Positions 41,540-54,879 of a stretch of 64,000 bases of DNA are shown here, in pieces. Location of the stretch: NCBI GenBank assembly GCA_028829895.1, contig CM054183.1, positions 70,741,071 through 70,805,070 of the forward strand, written 5' to 3'. This stretch comes from Sinotaia quadrata. Its lineage: Eukaryota; Mollusca; Gastropoda; Architaenioglossa; Viviparidae. Each line of letters begins with the position of its first letter. Position 1 is the stretch's first letter. The notes beneath the pieces are model-generated. The model did no database searches, was not told where the DNA came from, and saw only the letters and a program-made list of their open reading frames with translations. The translations under genes were made by a program, and so were the position numbers.

Positions 41540-42192
41540 TTATGTGACACTTAATCTCACTAACCATAACAGATCTTAAGCCACAAAGGGGAATTACTGT
41601 ATAAGCTTGTCTGATCTAACACTTAATCTCACTAACTATAACAGATCTTACACCACAAAGGAGAATTACTGTATACGCTTGTCTGATCTAACACTTAATC
41701 TCAATGACTATAACAGATCTTACGCCACAAAGGGGAATTACTGTATAAGCTTGTCTGATCTAACACTTAATCTCACTAACTATAACATATTTTACACCAC
41801 AATTCCACTTACTGTATAAGCTTGTCTGATCTAACACTTAATCTCACTAACTATAACAGATCTTACGCCACAAAGGGGAATTACTGTATAAGCTTGTCTG
41901 ATCTAACACTTAATCTCACTAACTATAACAGATTTTACACCACAATTCCACTTACTGTATAAGCTTGTCTGATCTAACACTTAATCTCACTAACTATAAC
42001 AGATCTTATGCCACAAAGGGGAATTACTGTATAAGCTTGTCTGATCTAACACTTAATCTCACTAACTATAACAGATTTTACACCACAATTCCACTTACTG
42101 TATAAGCTTGTCTGATCTAACACTTAATCTCACTAACTATAACAGATCTTATGCCACAAAGGGGAATTACTGTATAAGCTTGTCTGATCTAA
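41540..42192 (+). repeat. ~72-bp array, about 9 copies, with alternating unit types
   Basis: All units carry TGTCTGATCTAACACTTAAT and CTCACTAACTATAACAGAT. One type continues CTTATGCCACAAAGGGGAAT, the other TTTACACCACAATTCCACTT. From 41760 on the two types alternate, a dimeric higher-order repeat. Confidence 0.93.
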
Positions 42193-42789
42193 GCAAATGC
42201 TCGCAAAATGGGAGTAAAGGCATATAGCTACTACGATTATTTCTTTTAAAAATCAAGACCTATAAAGGTTGACGTGTATTGCCTTTTTCCTAAATGCAAG
42301 ACAGCTTAACACAAGCTATTGCTTGCCAAACTACACAAGAATGGCGTCAACAACGCGAACAACGCTCAAAGTCCACACCAGAATCAATTCTTTCAACACC
42401 TCTGGAGCGTCTGGCAACCATTATTGTAAGGGTAAAAGAAGTGTGCCTTCAATGCTTAAGGCAAAGTATGCCATTTATATATCTGTGTTAATGTTGAATG
42501 TAATAAAGTTATTGTGTGAGTGCGTTCTGTGTGGGTATGTGTGTGCCAGCGTTGAAGTGACAATGAGTATTTCAGTGCTATACAAGACCCAGACTGACTG
42601 TATTTAATCTCTTGTTACTTACGGACTCTGCAAACATGGAAAGCCTATTTAACAACATACAAAACAATTCATATAACCAGATAATAATAATTTATGAAGA
42701 ATTTACATGAAATTTACCAAGATAATCAAACCACTACAATGAACAATCTGCAAGGAAATTTAACATTGTTAATATTTTACATAGAAAGC
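42193..42789. other. Intergenic, nothing recognised
   Basis: Open frames at 42269-42607 show no known motif. Confidence 0.45.
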
Positions 42790-42955
42790 ATCAAGATTTA
42801 CAGTTTTCATGGACAATTATTACATGGAAATCTATCAAGATTTACAGTTTTCGTATACAATTATTACATGGAAAACTATCAAGATTTACAGTCTTCATGG
42901 ACAATTATTATATGGAAATCTATCAGGATATACAGTCTTCATGGACAATTATTGT
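42790..42955 (+). repeat. 44-bp minisatellite, 4 copies
   Basis: Unit ATCAAGATTTACAGTTTTCA TGGACAATTATTACATGGAA. Confidence 0.9.
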
Positions 42956-43084
42956 GGCTTGAGTTTGGTCTCGAGAATTCACAAAGATTATTTCGAATGT
43001 TCCTTGTGGTGTGTTGAGTAAACGCACATGGAAAATCAAGAACATTCCTTCTGATGTACTTCATAGTGCATATAAAATTCAAGA

Positions 43085-43450
43085 CGATGCTGGAGTGTTA
43101 AAGATTCTGGAACAGTTGTGTAACATTGCTGGAGAGTGTGTTGAAGATTCTGGAACAGTTGTAACATTTATGGAGAGTGTGCTGAAGATTCTGGAACAGT
43201 AGTGTAACATTTCTGGAGAGTGTGTTGAAGATTCTGGAACAGTTGTACCATTTCTGGAGAGTGTGTTGAAGATTCTGGAACAGTTGTAACATTTCTGGAG
43301 AGTGTGTTGAAGATTCTGGAACAGTAGTGTAACATTTCTGGAGAGTGTGTTGAAGATTCTGGAACAGTTGTAACATTTCTGGAGAGTATGTTGAAGATTC
43401 TGGAACAATAGTGTAACATTTCTAGGCGTGTGTTAAATAATCTGGAAATG
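43085..43450 (+). repeat. ~41-43-bp minisatellite, about 8 copies
   Basis: Unit GTGTTGAAGATTCTGGAACA GTTGTAACATTTCTGGAGA. Confidence 0.94.
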
Positions 43451-44085
43451 TAGTGTAACATTTCTAGGAGGACACATGGTCTTCGCCTAGATGTGAAAGG
43501 CGGTGACCTTGAGGCAAACCGTGTGATTGTGAAACATGTGCCGGCAACAGCCACTATCTTTGAAAAGTTATGTGCTTGACTTTAATTATTTCTCTGAAAC
43601 TACTCTCATTTTCGTGATGATATCCATAAACTTGATTATGATTAATTGACTGCTTATGTCTATAGTAGGACAAACTGGACTATTGTCTAGTGTTCATTAA
43701 CTCTATATACATCCTCAGTTTTGGCATTTTATTTGCGGGAAAAGTGTCCAGTAAAATATTTTTATACTGAATCAGCCTTGTTCGTCCCCAAACACAACAA
43801 AGTAATGTCCCCTTACCTTCTGCATTCCTTTCTAAATGGCTCCTTACATATATTCATTAGGCCTTCTTGAAATAGTACTCTTAACAGACATCAAATGTTA
43901 ACGTTAAATTTGTCCGTACATTATTTATTGAGATATTTTAATTTTATTTGACCACGGAAGTCAGTCTTCGTGTTTCCAAAACAACAGACTTTGTTTTGTT
44001 TAGTCCAGTAAGGGAGTCATGCAAAGCTGGACAGTTGAGCATCATGTTTATTCTCGAGAGAAATTTCTGCGCAAATGGCGATCCT
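43451..44085. other. Intergenic, nothing recognised
   Basis: AT-rich single-copy DNA. Confidence 0.5.
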
Positions 44086-44950
44086 ACCAATGTTCAAACA
44101 CACAACCAAGTGCTCATACACACTACAGAATACTCAAACACAATAGAGTGTTCAAACACGCACAACAGAACACGCAAACAACAGCGTATTTAAACAACAG
44201 TGCTCAAGCACACACAACAGAGTATTTAAACAACAGTGCTCAAGCACAAACAACAGAACATCCAAACAAGAGAATATTTAAACAACAGTGCTCAAGCACA
44301 CACAACAGAACACCCAAACAAGAGAGTATTTAAACAACATGCTCAAGCACACACAACAGAACACCCAAACAAGAGAGTATTTAAACAACATGCTCAAGCA
44401 CACACAACAGAACACCCAAACAACAGTGCTCAAACACACACTACAGAACACCCAAACAACAGAGTGATCAAACACACACAACAAAACATTCAGACAACAG
44501 TTCTCAAACAGTGTTCAAACATACACAACAGACTTGCTCAAGCACACCCAAACAGAGTGCTCAAACAAACAAAAGATTGCTCAAACAACGAAGTGCTCAA
44601 ACAACGAAGTGCTCAAACAACGGAATGCTCAAACACACACAGAGTGTTCAACACACGCAGTGTGCTCAAACACATACAGGAGAATACTCAGACAAATAAC
44701 AGAGTGCTTGAACACACATTATTCAAACACGATGGATATAAAAAAAATGCATTACTGAAATTAAAGAGACTTTAAACGTATCTAACACCCAGCATTGCAT
44801 TCATACGTACACAATAGTTAACACTAATCCAGCAACTAAGCACAATAGACAACACTAATCCAGCAACTAAACACAATAGACAACACTAATCAAACAACTG
44901 TATACAATAGACAACACTAGTCAAACAACTGAACACAATAGACAACTCTG
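44086..44950 (+). repeat. A/C-rich irregular minisatellites
   Basis: 44086-44720: mosaic of GTGCTCAAGCACACACAACA GAACACCCAAACAA and variants. 44815-44950: CAACTAAACACAATAGACAA CACTAAT units. Confidence 0.88.
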
Positions 44951-45196
44951 GCCGAGGAGCCGAACACATTTAGAAAACTGAATGCATTTAACCAGTAAAC
45001 TGAGTGAATCGAACAGGCATGCCAAATATCCCTAACGAAGGCATAAATCACGCATTAAAGTGCATGAGCTGGAAATGAAGTGTAACAGACACTCAATTTT
45101 GTCCTTCTGTCCTTCCTGCTGTAAGCAGACGACAGCTTTAGGACTAGAGTGAAATGTCGAATACCCTCTCGCCTTCTGTAAATTCACGTATATTAG

Positions 45197-45199
<3 letters not shown>

Positions 45200-45242
<43 letters not shown>

Positions 45243-45400
45243 ACACATACACACACACATACACACACACACATACATACACATACACACACATACACAC
45301 ACATACACACATACACACATACACACACATGCACACACACATACACACACATAACACGCACACATACACACCCACACATAACACGCACACATACACACGA
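45200..45400 (+). repeat. CA/CATA microsatellite
   Basis: (CA)n to ~45236, then ACACATACACAC variants. Confidence 0.95.
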
Positions 45401-45572
45401 ATTATTACGAGTATACAGACATAAGTTGCTTTCTGACTGCAAGGACGTGATGACATTGAGCTATTTTAAACTCTTCTTATGTCGATTTCATTTACTCGAA
45501 CAATGCCGACGAACGAAACAAAATCGCTTAAAATATTTTCTCTGCAATATCCATGTTGAATAAGGCTTAGAG

Positions 45573-45765
45573 CAGGGTTTCTCAACCTGGGTTCCCCAGA
45601 AACCCTGGGTCCTCGAGAGGTCCTTAGGGATTCCCTGAGAGATCATGACTGTAAAAATAAGTTTGTAGATATAGCTATTTTTTAAATGCAGGGTTTGCCT
45701 GAGATATGAAAATTAATTCAAGGGTTTCCTCCAGGGTAAAATGAGGAAAGCTGATTAGAGTACAT
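45573..45765 (+). mobile_element. hAT-like MITE fragment
   Basis: Starts CAGGGTTTCTCAACCTGGG, a typical terminal inverted repeat of small hAT elements. It continues with GGTCCTTAGGGATTCCCTGA and ends near GGGTTTCCTCCAGGGTAAAA. The far terminal repeat is missing; a minisatellite begins instead. Confidence 0.5.
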
Positions 45766-45769
45766 AATA

Positions 45770-46120
45770 GGGTCAAAGGGTGGTGAAGATGCATTTTAGG
45801 GTCAAAAGGTGGTGAAGATACATAATACATTTTAGGGTCAAAGGGTGGTGAAGATACAGAATACATGTTAGAGTCAAAGGGTGGTGAAGATACATAATAC
45901 ATTTTAGGGTCAAAGGGTGGTGAAGATACAGAATACATGTTAGAGTCAAAGGGTGGTGAAGATACAGAATACATGTTAGGGTCAAAGGGTGGTGAAGATG
46001 CATTTTAGGGTCAAAAGGTGGTGAAGATACATAATACATTTTAGGGTCAAAGGGTGGTGAAGATACAGAATACATGTTAGAGTCAAAGGGTGTTAGGGTC
46101 AAAGGGTGTTAGGGTCAAAG
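45770..46120 (+). repeat. ~37-bp minisatellite, about 10 copies
   Basis: Unit GGTGAAGATACATAATACAT TTTAGGGTCAAAGG, with GAATACATGTTAGAG variants. Confidence 0.93.
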
Positions 46121-46796
46121 ATTGATGTAGAGTTTGTGCTGTACGATATTAACGTGATTGAGACAAGTGAATCTAGACATACCGCTCTCTACACCGTCAC
46201 TCGACGACAAAAAATAAGACATTACTGACGATTACAAAATAATAACTTAATACTATATTGTAAATACCGGCAAAATTAACTATCTAACACTCCCATTGCA
46301 GCCTAACATAATTCCCATAACTGTACAGCCACCATCAAACAGACAACAAATTTACACATGGAGAGACAGATGACATTATGCGTTATTTGTGACAATTTAT
46401 GTGACTTTCACTCAAAAAAGTTGAAACAAAGCTTATTCGTCCCATCTGTATTGAGTAGTGTTACTAAATAACTTGTGCCAGAACATCGCAGTGTTTGTGT
46501 TTGAGTGCTAAAGAGCAGATGGTGTGCAAATCTAGAGCTATAAACTTGAAAATTGTTGAAACTCTTGTATAATTGATATGCCATACATAACACCTAAAAA
46601 ATAAGGTATTTTCTGTACGATTTAAAATATGTGTGCGATGCAATAAGTACACAGTAGGCTTGGGAGATCTATTAAGTAAATTGATCTATTTTAAGATTGA
46701 ATAGTAAACAGTGTCGCAGTCTTGTGCAGTAATTTATGATTCTGAAATGTATATCTTTAAAAGAAAACTATTTTATCTCTCAATCTATGCATACAA
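46121..46796. other. Intergenic, nothing recognised
   Basis: AT-rich single-copy DNA. Confidence 0.5.
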
Positions 46797-46980
46797 GTTT
46801 ACTCTATTTTACAGTAAGACGTGAACTGCACTCTATTTTACAGTAAGACGTGAACTGCACTCTATTTTACAGTAAGACGTGAACTGCACTCTATTTTACA
46901 GTAAGACGTCATCTGCACTCTATTTTACAGTAAGACGTCAACTGCACTCTATTTTACAGTAAGACGTGAACTAAGACGTA
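46797..46980 (+). repeat. ~29-bp minisatellite, 6 copies
   Basis: Unit ACTCTATTTTACAGTAAGAC GTGAACTGC. Confidence 0.93.
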
Positions 46981-47519
46981 ATCCTTAGGGCTTAGGCTGT
47001 CAAGTGTTCCACTCAGAGTTTTTAATACGCCATGAAGCGAAGAGCTGTCTGTCGCACTTCAATTGGACTACTCTCACTTCTAAGAATCACTTGAGGAAAA
47101 AAAAGGTTGAAGCCTTCATTTTCTTTTTGATCTAGCATCGTTAATTTCGTTCCCAACCCCGGCCTTTGCTGTATCCCATAATGACGTCTTTTCAGTCCGG
47201 GAATATCACTATGTGAATGACGCTTAAATTCAAAACCGCATTTTTTGTGTTTAGATGGTTATTATAGATATGCGGTCTTTTGTGGGTTTGATAGCTGGTC
47301 TCCGTTTTTGGCGATGATGCCTTTGGGGACTGGCCAGTTAAAGGTGCGGGCAAGATTTGAGCGCCTGACTCAACTGTGCGATAGATGAAGAACCCGCGCC
47401 TCTTGTTTGGTTGTTTGTTTGTTTGTGCGCGCGGGTGCACTCGAGTATACGTATTGAATGTTCGTTTCACTGCGCGCGTCATGGACGGCATGGTCTGAAT
47501 GAACGGTATTGAAGGCAAG
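46981..47519. other. Intergenic, part GC-rich
   Basis: 47270-47510 is GC-richer with a (TTTG)n run. No motif recognised. Confidence 0.4.
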
Positions 47520-47762
47520 GCTGTAAGGAAAGCATGGATTATATGGAAAGCATGAACTATAAGGAAAGCATGGATTATATGGAAAGCATGAACTATAAGG
47601 AAAGCATGGATTATATGGAAAGCATGAACTATAAGGAAAGCATGGATTATATGGAAAGCATGGACTATAAGGAAAGCATGGATTATATGGAAGGCTTGGA
47701 CTATAAGGAAAGCATGGATTATATGGAAGGCATGGACTATAAGGAACGCATATAAGGAAAGC
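47520..47762 (+). repeat. 36-bp minisatellite, about 6.5 copies
   Basis: Unit GGAAAGCATGGATTATATGG AAAGCATGAACTATAA. Open on both strands because 36 is a multiple of three. Confidence 0.95.
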
Positions 47763-48164
47763 ATATGACATGATTATGAGAGACGAGACAAGGAAAAATG
47801 TTTGTAACTAACACTGACCTGATCAGCATAGCAAATATTGCATTGTAATGTGATCAATGATCAGTCTAGTAATTAATACATCATTTTCTGTCGATGATAA
47901 TTTTATTACCTAATTCATTGTTTTGAGTCGACGGTGAATCTAGTAAATTCATTATATTTTGTCAATGAACAGGCTAGCAAATGTTGCTTTGTACTGTATC
48001 AGTAATTATTGTTCCTTATATAAAATTATATAATCAACACATTGCACTGTATTGCATGTAATGGTCTAGTGAGGAGATATTACATTGCATCGAATTATCT
48101 GCCCCCTGCTTCTCAGATATTACTTATTAGTGTGTCCAATGGTCAGCGAGGAAATATTACAATG

Positions 48165-48785
48165 CATTTGAACGACATAATGATCACATATTATATTATA
48201 TTTGAACGATATAATGATCATATCTTACATTACATTTGAACAATATAATAATGACATGATACATTACATTGAAATACATAACGATCACATACTACATTGC
48301 ATTTGAACACATAATGATCATATGTTACATTGCATTTGAACGACATAATGATCATATGTTACGTTGTATTTGAACGACATTAAAGATCATATGTTACATT
48401 GCATTTGAACGACATAATGATCATATGTTACATTGCATTTGAACGACATAAAGATGATATGTTACATTATATTTGAACGACATAATGATCATATGTTACA
48501 TTGCATTTGAACGACATAATGATCATATGTTACATTGCATTTGAACGACATAATGATCATAAGTTACATTGCATTTGAACGACATAATGATCATATGTTA
48601 CATTGCATTTGAACGACATAATGATCATATGTTACATTGCATTTGAACGACATAATGATCATATGTTACATTGCATTTGAACGACATAATGATCATATGT
48701 TACATTGCATTTGAACGACATAATGATCATATACTACATTGCATTTGAACGACATAATGATCGCATATTACATTACATTGAATCA
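48165..48785 (+). repeat. 34-bp minisatellite, about 18 copies
   Basis: Unit GAACGACATAATGATCATAT GTTACATTGCATTT. Very regular from 48330 to 48720. Confidence 0.96.
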
Positions 48786-48939
48786 AATGATCACGTTATA
48801 TGTCGCATTCTGAGTAATTATACGTTTATTGCTGAATGTTTAACTATCAAGTTTTAAGATTTTTCAGTGTAGTTTGTTGTTTTTTTACAATCAGAGCGTT
48901 CAAGGTGGAATGAGAATTATAGCAGCTATTTAAAATAGT

Positions 48940-49460
48940 TAGTTCCAGTCAGCAAATATCACGTATTAATGCTTGAAACAGCAAATTTATATTATTGAAT
49001 ACTCCAACAAACAAATATTACTTAGTACTGCTTGAAACAGCAAATTTATAATATTGAATACGCCAACAAACAAATACTACGCAATATTGTGTGATATGAG
49101 GCAATATGTTTATTGAATACACTAGCAAAATTATGCTACACAAAACTGTCGAATTGCAGACCTAGAAAATTTTACATTAAACACCAGGATTCCGAAAGCA
49201 GGTATAACTCGTACTTTGAAAAGTAAGTATATAAATTGTACTACATAGAAATCAGGCCAACACATGTATAAATCGCATTATGTACAAAATCGAGCAATTA
49301 CAGAAATTGCATTGTGTGGAATAAATAATCAAGCCAGCAAATATATGTGTGCAAAATCCGAAGTAGCAAATATATGTGTGCAGAATCTGAGGTAGCAAAT
49401 ACATCAGTCGCACTGTGTACAACAACCGAACAGGCAAAATATATAAGCATTAGCCACATA
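48940..49460 (+). repeat. Weak repeats of several lengths
   Basis: ~60-bp pair with TGCTTGAAACAGCAAATTTA at 48970-49060, and ~35-bp units with AGCAAATATATGTGTGCA at 49335-49400. Confidence 0.65.
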
Positions 49461-49639
49461 ATTATACGTTTGTCAGCTACATATTTGTGCAGGTGTATAG
49501 TGTAGTTATGTACAACAAATTGAATTCCTACATACATACACGTGAGCGTTTTGACAGTGAAGCATTGCTAATGTTGTTCTTTTTTGACATTTTGCTATAA
49601 TTTGTCTCTCTTTTTCATACACCCAATTTTCTTGGTATA

Positions 49640-50095
49640 TAATATTATTCTAAGTCATAATAATATTACTGTAGGTCACAATACTATTACTCTAGGCCAC
49701 AATATTATTATTCTAGATCACAGTAATATTACTCTACGTCACAATACTACTATTCTAAGCCACAATAATATTACTTTAGATCATAATAATATTATTCTAG
49801 ATCACAATAATATTACTCTAGGTCACAATAATATCATTCTAGGTCACAATGATATTAATCAGATCAGACTAATATTACTCTAGGTCACAATAATATTATT
49901 AAAGGTCACAATGATATTAATCAGATCAGACTAATATTACTCTAGGTCACAATAGTTTTACTCTAGCTCATAACACTAATATCGTATCTAACAATTATAT
50001 TATTCTAGGTCAAAATAATGTTAGTCTAGTTCACAATTATAATATTCTAGGCCATAATACTATTACTCTAGGTTACAATGAAATATTACCCTAGA
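49640..50095 (+). repeat. ~20-bp minisatellite, about 20 copies
   Basis: Unit TAGGTCACAATAATATTACT C with variants; a C run follows at ~50117. Confidence 0.92.
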
Positions 50096-50129
50096 TTCAC
50101 GGTATTTTTGTATTCCCCCCCCCCCGCCA

Positions 50130-51135
50130 CACACACACACACGAATAGTATGTGACGAGCCAGCACTGAAAGAATGTTCCATCTTGTAGAGTTTGGGCGT
50201 TTACATTCAACTGTAAGAATTTCCCGGTTATGCAGACGGAAGCACGAACCCTAAAAGGGACTTATGTTTCGGAATGGAGACATCCAGCGTCATTGGTTGG
50301 AAAAGTTAAGGTCTGTCTATGACTGTGTTAATGTCTGTCTATGACTGTGTTAATGATAATGATGATAACGATGATGATGGTAGTGTTCACCATCATTATT
50401 ATTATCACGATTAGAATTAGATGTTTAATTACTATTATAGTGTTGCTATTGCATGTTTGCATGCTTAGGTCGTTATAGTCATCGAACTAATCATCATTAT
50501 TTGTTTCTGAAGGAGCACAACAACAACAAAATGTTTTCTATTAATTACAGAGTAAGCCAAGATTTTAGCGCGGATGAAGGCTTGCAACAGCACTGGAACA
50601 ATTCTCAGTCATTCCCCGAGTCAGGAGATTGAAGTTTCGCAATGCAATGGCACGTTTTCTATCTCAAGACTTTGCCAGACAAATTAGCTCTGGAGAGAAA
50701 CTGTGGCAGGTAAAGACAAAATTTCATTTGAGGTCAACGCTACCCACCGCTCCTTTCATTATTGGAGTAACTCTTCCACGATTTGAACTCGATAAATCGC
50801 ATAACTCTTACAAGTGAGCGTGCGTGGAACACACATTTGCTGGACCAGATGAGGCGGAGATATTTCCGGAGACAAATGTGAACGGCCTACTTTGTATGTT
50901 GGGAAGAGAGTTGACTGGTCGTGCCAGATCAAAGGTGATGATTTTAGTCGCTTTATTTGTTTTGTTAAACACGGAACAATGATTATGTGTAAAGACAGCA
51001 AATATATATTTGTTTTGTTAAACAATGATTATAAGTATGTGATAAGACTGCAAATATTTAACGCTACGTTATTTCTTCTTACTTACAGAGTCCCGTCGCA
51101 AGCCAGCAAATACCAGAGAAAGAGTTATGTCACTA
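50130..51135. other. Intergenic, no gene recognised
   Basis: A frame at 50629-50817 has an exon-like look (ends ...EKLWQ before GTAAAG) but no homology I recognise and no partner exons. Confidence 0.4.
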
Positions 51136-51139
51136 TTTA

Positions 51140-51530
51140 CTGAACGTAGTCCCCATTTATAAAATAGATCAAAAGTTACAAACTAGGGGGTACATTTATA
51201 AAATAGGTCAAAAGTTACAAACTAGGGGGTACATTTATAATATAGGCCAAAGGTTACAGAACTGGGGGGTACAATCATAATTAAATATAGGCCAAAGGTT
51301 ACAGAACTGGGGGGTACAATCATAATTAAAAATAGGCCACAATTTACAGAACTGGGATGCGCATTTATAATATAGGCCAATAGTTACAGAACTGGGGGTA
51401 CATTTATAATATAGGCCAAAATTTACAGAACTAGGGGGGTACATTTATAATATAGACCAACATTTACAGAACTAGTGGGGGGTATATTTATAATATAGGC
51501 CAAAAGGTGCAGAACTGGGTGTTTATTTAA
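51140..51530 (+). repeat. ~40-bp minisatellite, about 9 copies
   Basis: Unit TACATTTATAATATAGGCCA AAAGTTACAGAACTGGGGGG. Confidence 0.93.
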
Positions 51531-51639
51531 GCCAAAAGTTTGAGTGGTAAGACGCCCACATAGGCGTGTTACCCATGAACGTTTCATCCCAGCAGCTTAT
51601 ACAGTGTGTTGTTTGCAATGGATGCCTAAGTATTACAGA

Positions 51640-51985
51640 CTACTTGAGGTATTACATGTAATCAATGACAGTGTAAAATGTGTTACTTGTAACCAATGAC
51701 AGTGTAAAATGTGTTATATGTAACCAATGACAGTGTAAAAGTATTTCTTGCAGCCAATGTGTATAAAATGTATTACATGTAAACAACAACTGTGTAAAAG
51801 GTATTACTTGTAAAATGTGTTACTTGTAACCAATGACAGTGTAAAGATATTGTTGCAGCCAATGAGTGTAAAATGTATTACTTGTAAACAACAACTGTGT
51901 AAAAGGTATTACTTGTAACCAATGACTGTGTAATGATATTACTTGCAGCGAATGACGGCATAAAATGTATCACAGGCAACATTTG
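51640..51985 (+). repeat. ~35-bp minisatellite, irregular
   Basis: Unit ATTACTTGTAACCAATGACA GTGTAAAATGTG. Confidence 0.85.
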
Positions 51986-52129
51986 TCTCGTGTAAGTGTG
52001 TCACATGTAAATTGCTGAATCAGGTCACTGGCCTAAAATATCTCATGCAACATTAATTTCTGGGGTGAGAATATTCGTCGGGCACTTTAGCAAGTACATT
52101 CTCGAGAATCTTTGCATCTAGAGCAGCCT

Positions 52130-52440
52130 TTCTGCCTGCCCGCCCAATCCACTTACTGTACTGCCTGTCCGCCCAATCCACTTACTGTACTGCCTGCCCG
52201 CCCAATCCACTTACTGTACTTCCTGCCCGCCCAATCCACGTACTGTACTTCCTGCCCACCCACTCCATTTCTTACGTTAACTACTGCCCACCCCACTTAC
52301 TGTATTGCCTGCCCGCTCACTCCATTTCTTACGTTAATTGCTGGTTCACTCCACTCCTTACATTGGCCGTCTGTTCACTCCCTCCGTACATTGGCCGTCT
52401 GTTCACTCCACTCCTTACATTGGCCGTCTGTTCACTGCAA
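52130..52440 (+). repeat. ~34-bp C-rich minisatellite, about 8 copies
   Basis: CTGCCCGCCCAATCCACTTA CTGTACTTC, changing to TTGGCCGTCTGTTCACTCC after 52340. Confidence 0.85.
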
Positions 52441-52614
52441 AGTCAAGCAAACAGCCTCTCACTCTGCTGTGTTTTAATGTTCGATTCTGGTCTCCGTACA
52501 TGCTCCATCTCAATAGAATATATATCGCTCTTCGTTCCTGACATGCTTATGACGCTAACACAAATATAGTTAACAATCTTTCTTTTGTGCCACGATCATG
52601 TCATGGCTAATGAG

Positions 52615-52900
52615 TTTATGACTCAAGATATAGCGACACATAAATTAGGTCTCAAGATATAGCGACACATAAATTAGGTCTCAAGATATAGCGACACATA
52701 AATTAGGTCTCAAGATATAGCGACACATAAATTAGGTTTCAAGATATAGCGACACATAAATTAGGTCTCAAGATATACTGACACATAAATTAGGTTTTAA
52801 GATATAGCGACACATAAATTAGGTTTCAAGATATAGCGACACATAAATTAGGTTTTAAGATATAGCGACACATAAATTAGGTCTCAAGATATAGCGACAC
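52615..52900 (+). repeat. 29-bp minisatellite, about 9 copies
   Basis: Unit TCAAGATATAGCGACACATA AATTAGGTC. Confidence 0.96.
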
Positions 52901-53024
52901 AAATCAAATATTAAAAAAAAAATCAAATGTGCATTGTATCTCTACAGTATTCACAGTAAAGGCCTATATTTTTCTATACATGTCTCACTGTAACTAGTGA
53001 TTTTCCTTCTAAAGCCCTCTCTGT

Positions 53025-53230
53025 AAATTCCTACTTCCCATTCATGCAGGCCCTGTTGTGTACTTTCCTACTTCCCATTCATGCAGGCCCTGTTGTGTAA
53101 ATTCCTACTTCCCATTCATGCAGGCCCTGTTGTGTAAATTCCTACTTCCCATTCATGCAGGCCCTGTTGTGTAAATTCCTACTTCCCATTCATGCAGGCT
53201 CTGTTGTGTAAATTCCTACTTCCCATTCCT
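53025..53230 (+). repeat. 37-bp minisatellite, 5 copies
   Basis: Unit CCTACTTCCCATTCATGCAG GCCCTGTTGTGTAAATT. A separate ~29-bp triplicate (GATGAGTAAACACGACTCAT) is at 53528-53608. Confidence 0.95.
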
Positions 53231-53699
53231 GATGTGTAAATGTGGTCCATATCTATATGCCTTTCTGTATAAGTGTGTTGCATCTACAGGCTGCACTGAT
53301 AGAGTAAACTGCTTAAGTTTTCTTCAACTATAGAACCCAAAATAATATTTACAGGCTCCACTGCAAATTAATGATGCAACTGCCTGCTTGTCATCTCCTC
53401 AGGCACGATCTATAAATAGACCATGCCAATAAATGTGAAAATTGTTTTGAATTGCTTGTGAAACCCAATCCGGCATCACACGCAGAGCACAAGTGCAAAC
53501 TTCCCCTGACACGATATATCGAACAACTGATGAGTAAACACGACTCATAAAGAGATGATGAGTAAACACGACTCATAAAGAGATGATGAGTAAACACGAC
53601 TCATAAAGAGACTGAGCCAGCAAGCACAAACGCATACACACTCAGATATATATACACACACAAGAACACATACATACACAAGTTTTAATTTTTATTTAT

Positions 53700-54675
53700 G
53701 ATTCCCAAATTAGTTTTAATGAAATAAACTCGATCCATGTGGATCTCACACACTGTTAACTGAAACTAAGGACATTCTAGTTTCGGTCCAGATTTCAGAA
53801 AATGTTTTGGTGAAATAAGGAATTAGTTTTTGTCTGGTCTGTAACTCACGTTGGTGTATTTAAACCATAAGACGGTTATGTTTCATTTAGGTTCCTGGCT
53901 TCGCTGAAAAGAAATGAAGTAATAGCTTCTTTAAAGTTTACCTAAATGCGCTGATGCATAAAAAGCTTGCGATGTATTATTAAGATATGCCTTTACGATG
54001 TATTATTAAACCAATTTCTAGTTTTATTAAGAGTCCTGGTTCTCTTTAATCAGCAACAATGCTCTCATTCCTTGTGTCATTAATATGCATATCAAGGTTG
54101 TTTCAATAAATTCCCATATACAAATTCTTTCCATAAGATCTCATGAACTCATTTGGTTTAATAAGATTGCACATACCTTTGTACATCTTATACGATCTCC
54201 CGGACTCCCTTATTTCAAAAGATCTCCCACAGTCTCTTCTTTCCTCTTGAGATTTCTGTAACTCCCTCTTGCATTTAAAATATTTTATTTCATTAATCTA
54301 ACTCCCCTGTAACACCAGAATCTCCCGAAATCCTTCGTATCATTATTTCCGCATCTCCCACAAATGTACTCTTTATGAATCTCTCTTACTCCCTAGTATT
54401 ATCAAGATCTCGTAACTCCCTCGTCTTCGTTAAGATCTCCTTTACTCTCATATCTCTTTGCCTTATTTGATCTTCCTTACTTCGTTCATGACATCTAGGC
54501 TTAAAAAGATATTTTTAGTTTCACTTATGCCTTGCTCGCTGAAACCAGTAACAAATTAAACCTGCTTCGCTATAATGAAAGTCTTTTTGCCTGCCGAAAT
54601 TAACCAGCTAAAGCTAAAGACTTTAAAATTTAATTAGGATCTAAGGGACTTTCAGAGAGTAAAAATATATTATAT
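53700..54675. other. Intergenic, with a decayed CTCCC/GATCTC pattern
   Basis: 54120-54480 has recurring ATCTCC and CTCCCT words about 30-50 bp apart, perhaps an old minisatellite. No gene seen. Confidence 0.4.

Positions 54676-54764
<89 letters not shown>
54676..54764 (+). repeat. (CA)n microsatellite
   Basis: About 44 CA units. Confidence 0.98.
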
Positions 54765-54766
<2 letters not shown>

Positions 54767-54879
54767 GAACTTCTCCACTGGGGAACTTCGATATTGAGCG
54801 GTCCACATAGTGTTGGAGCCCCAGAATAAATAAATAGGAGAGAAACGAAGACTCCAATCCAACTCTACGTTCTAGATGA

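Noticed and set aside
50629..50817. Exon-like frame ending before GTAAAG
   Set aside because: No homology recognised and no neighbouring exon in a compatible frame.
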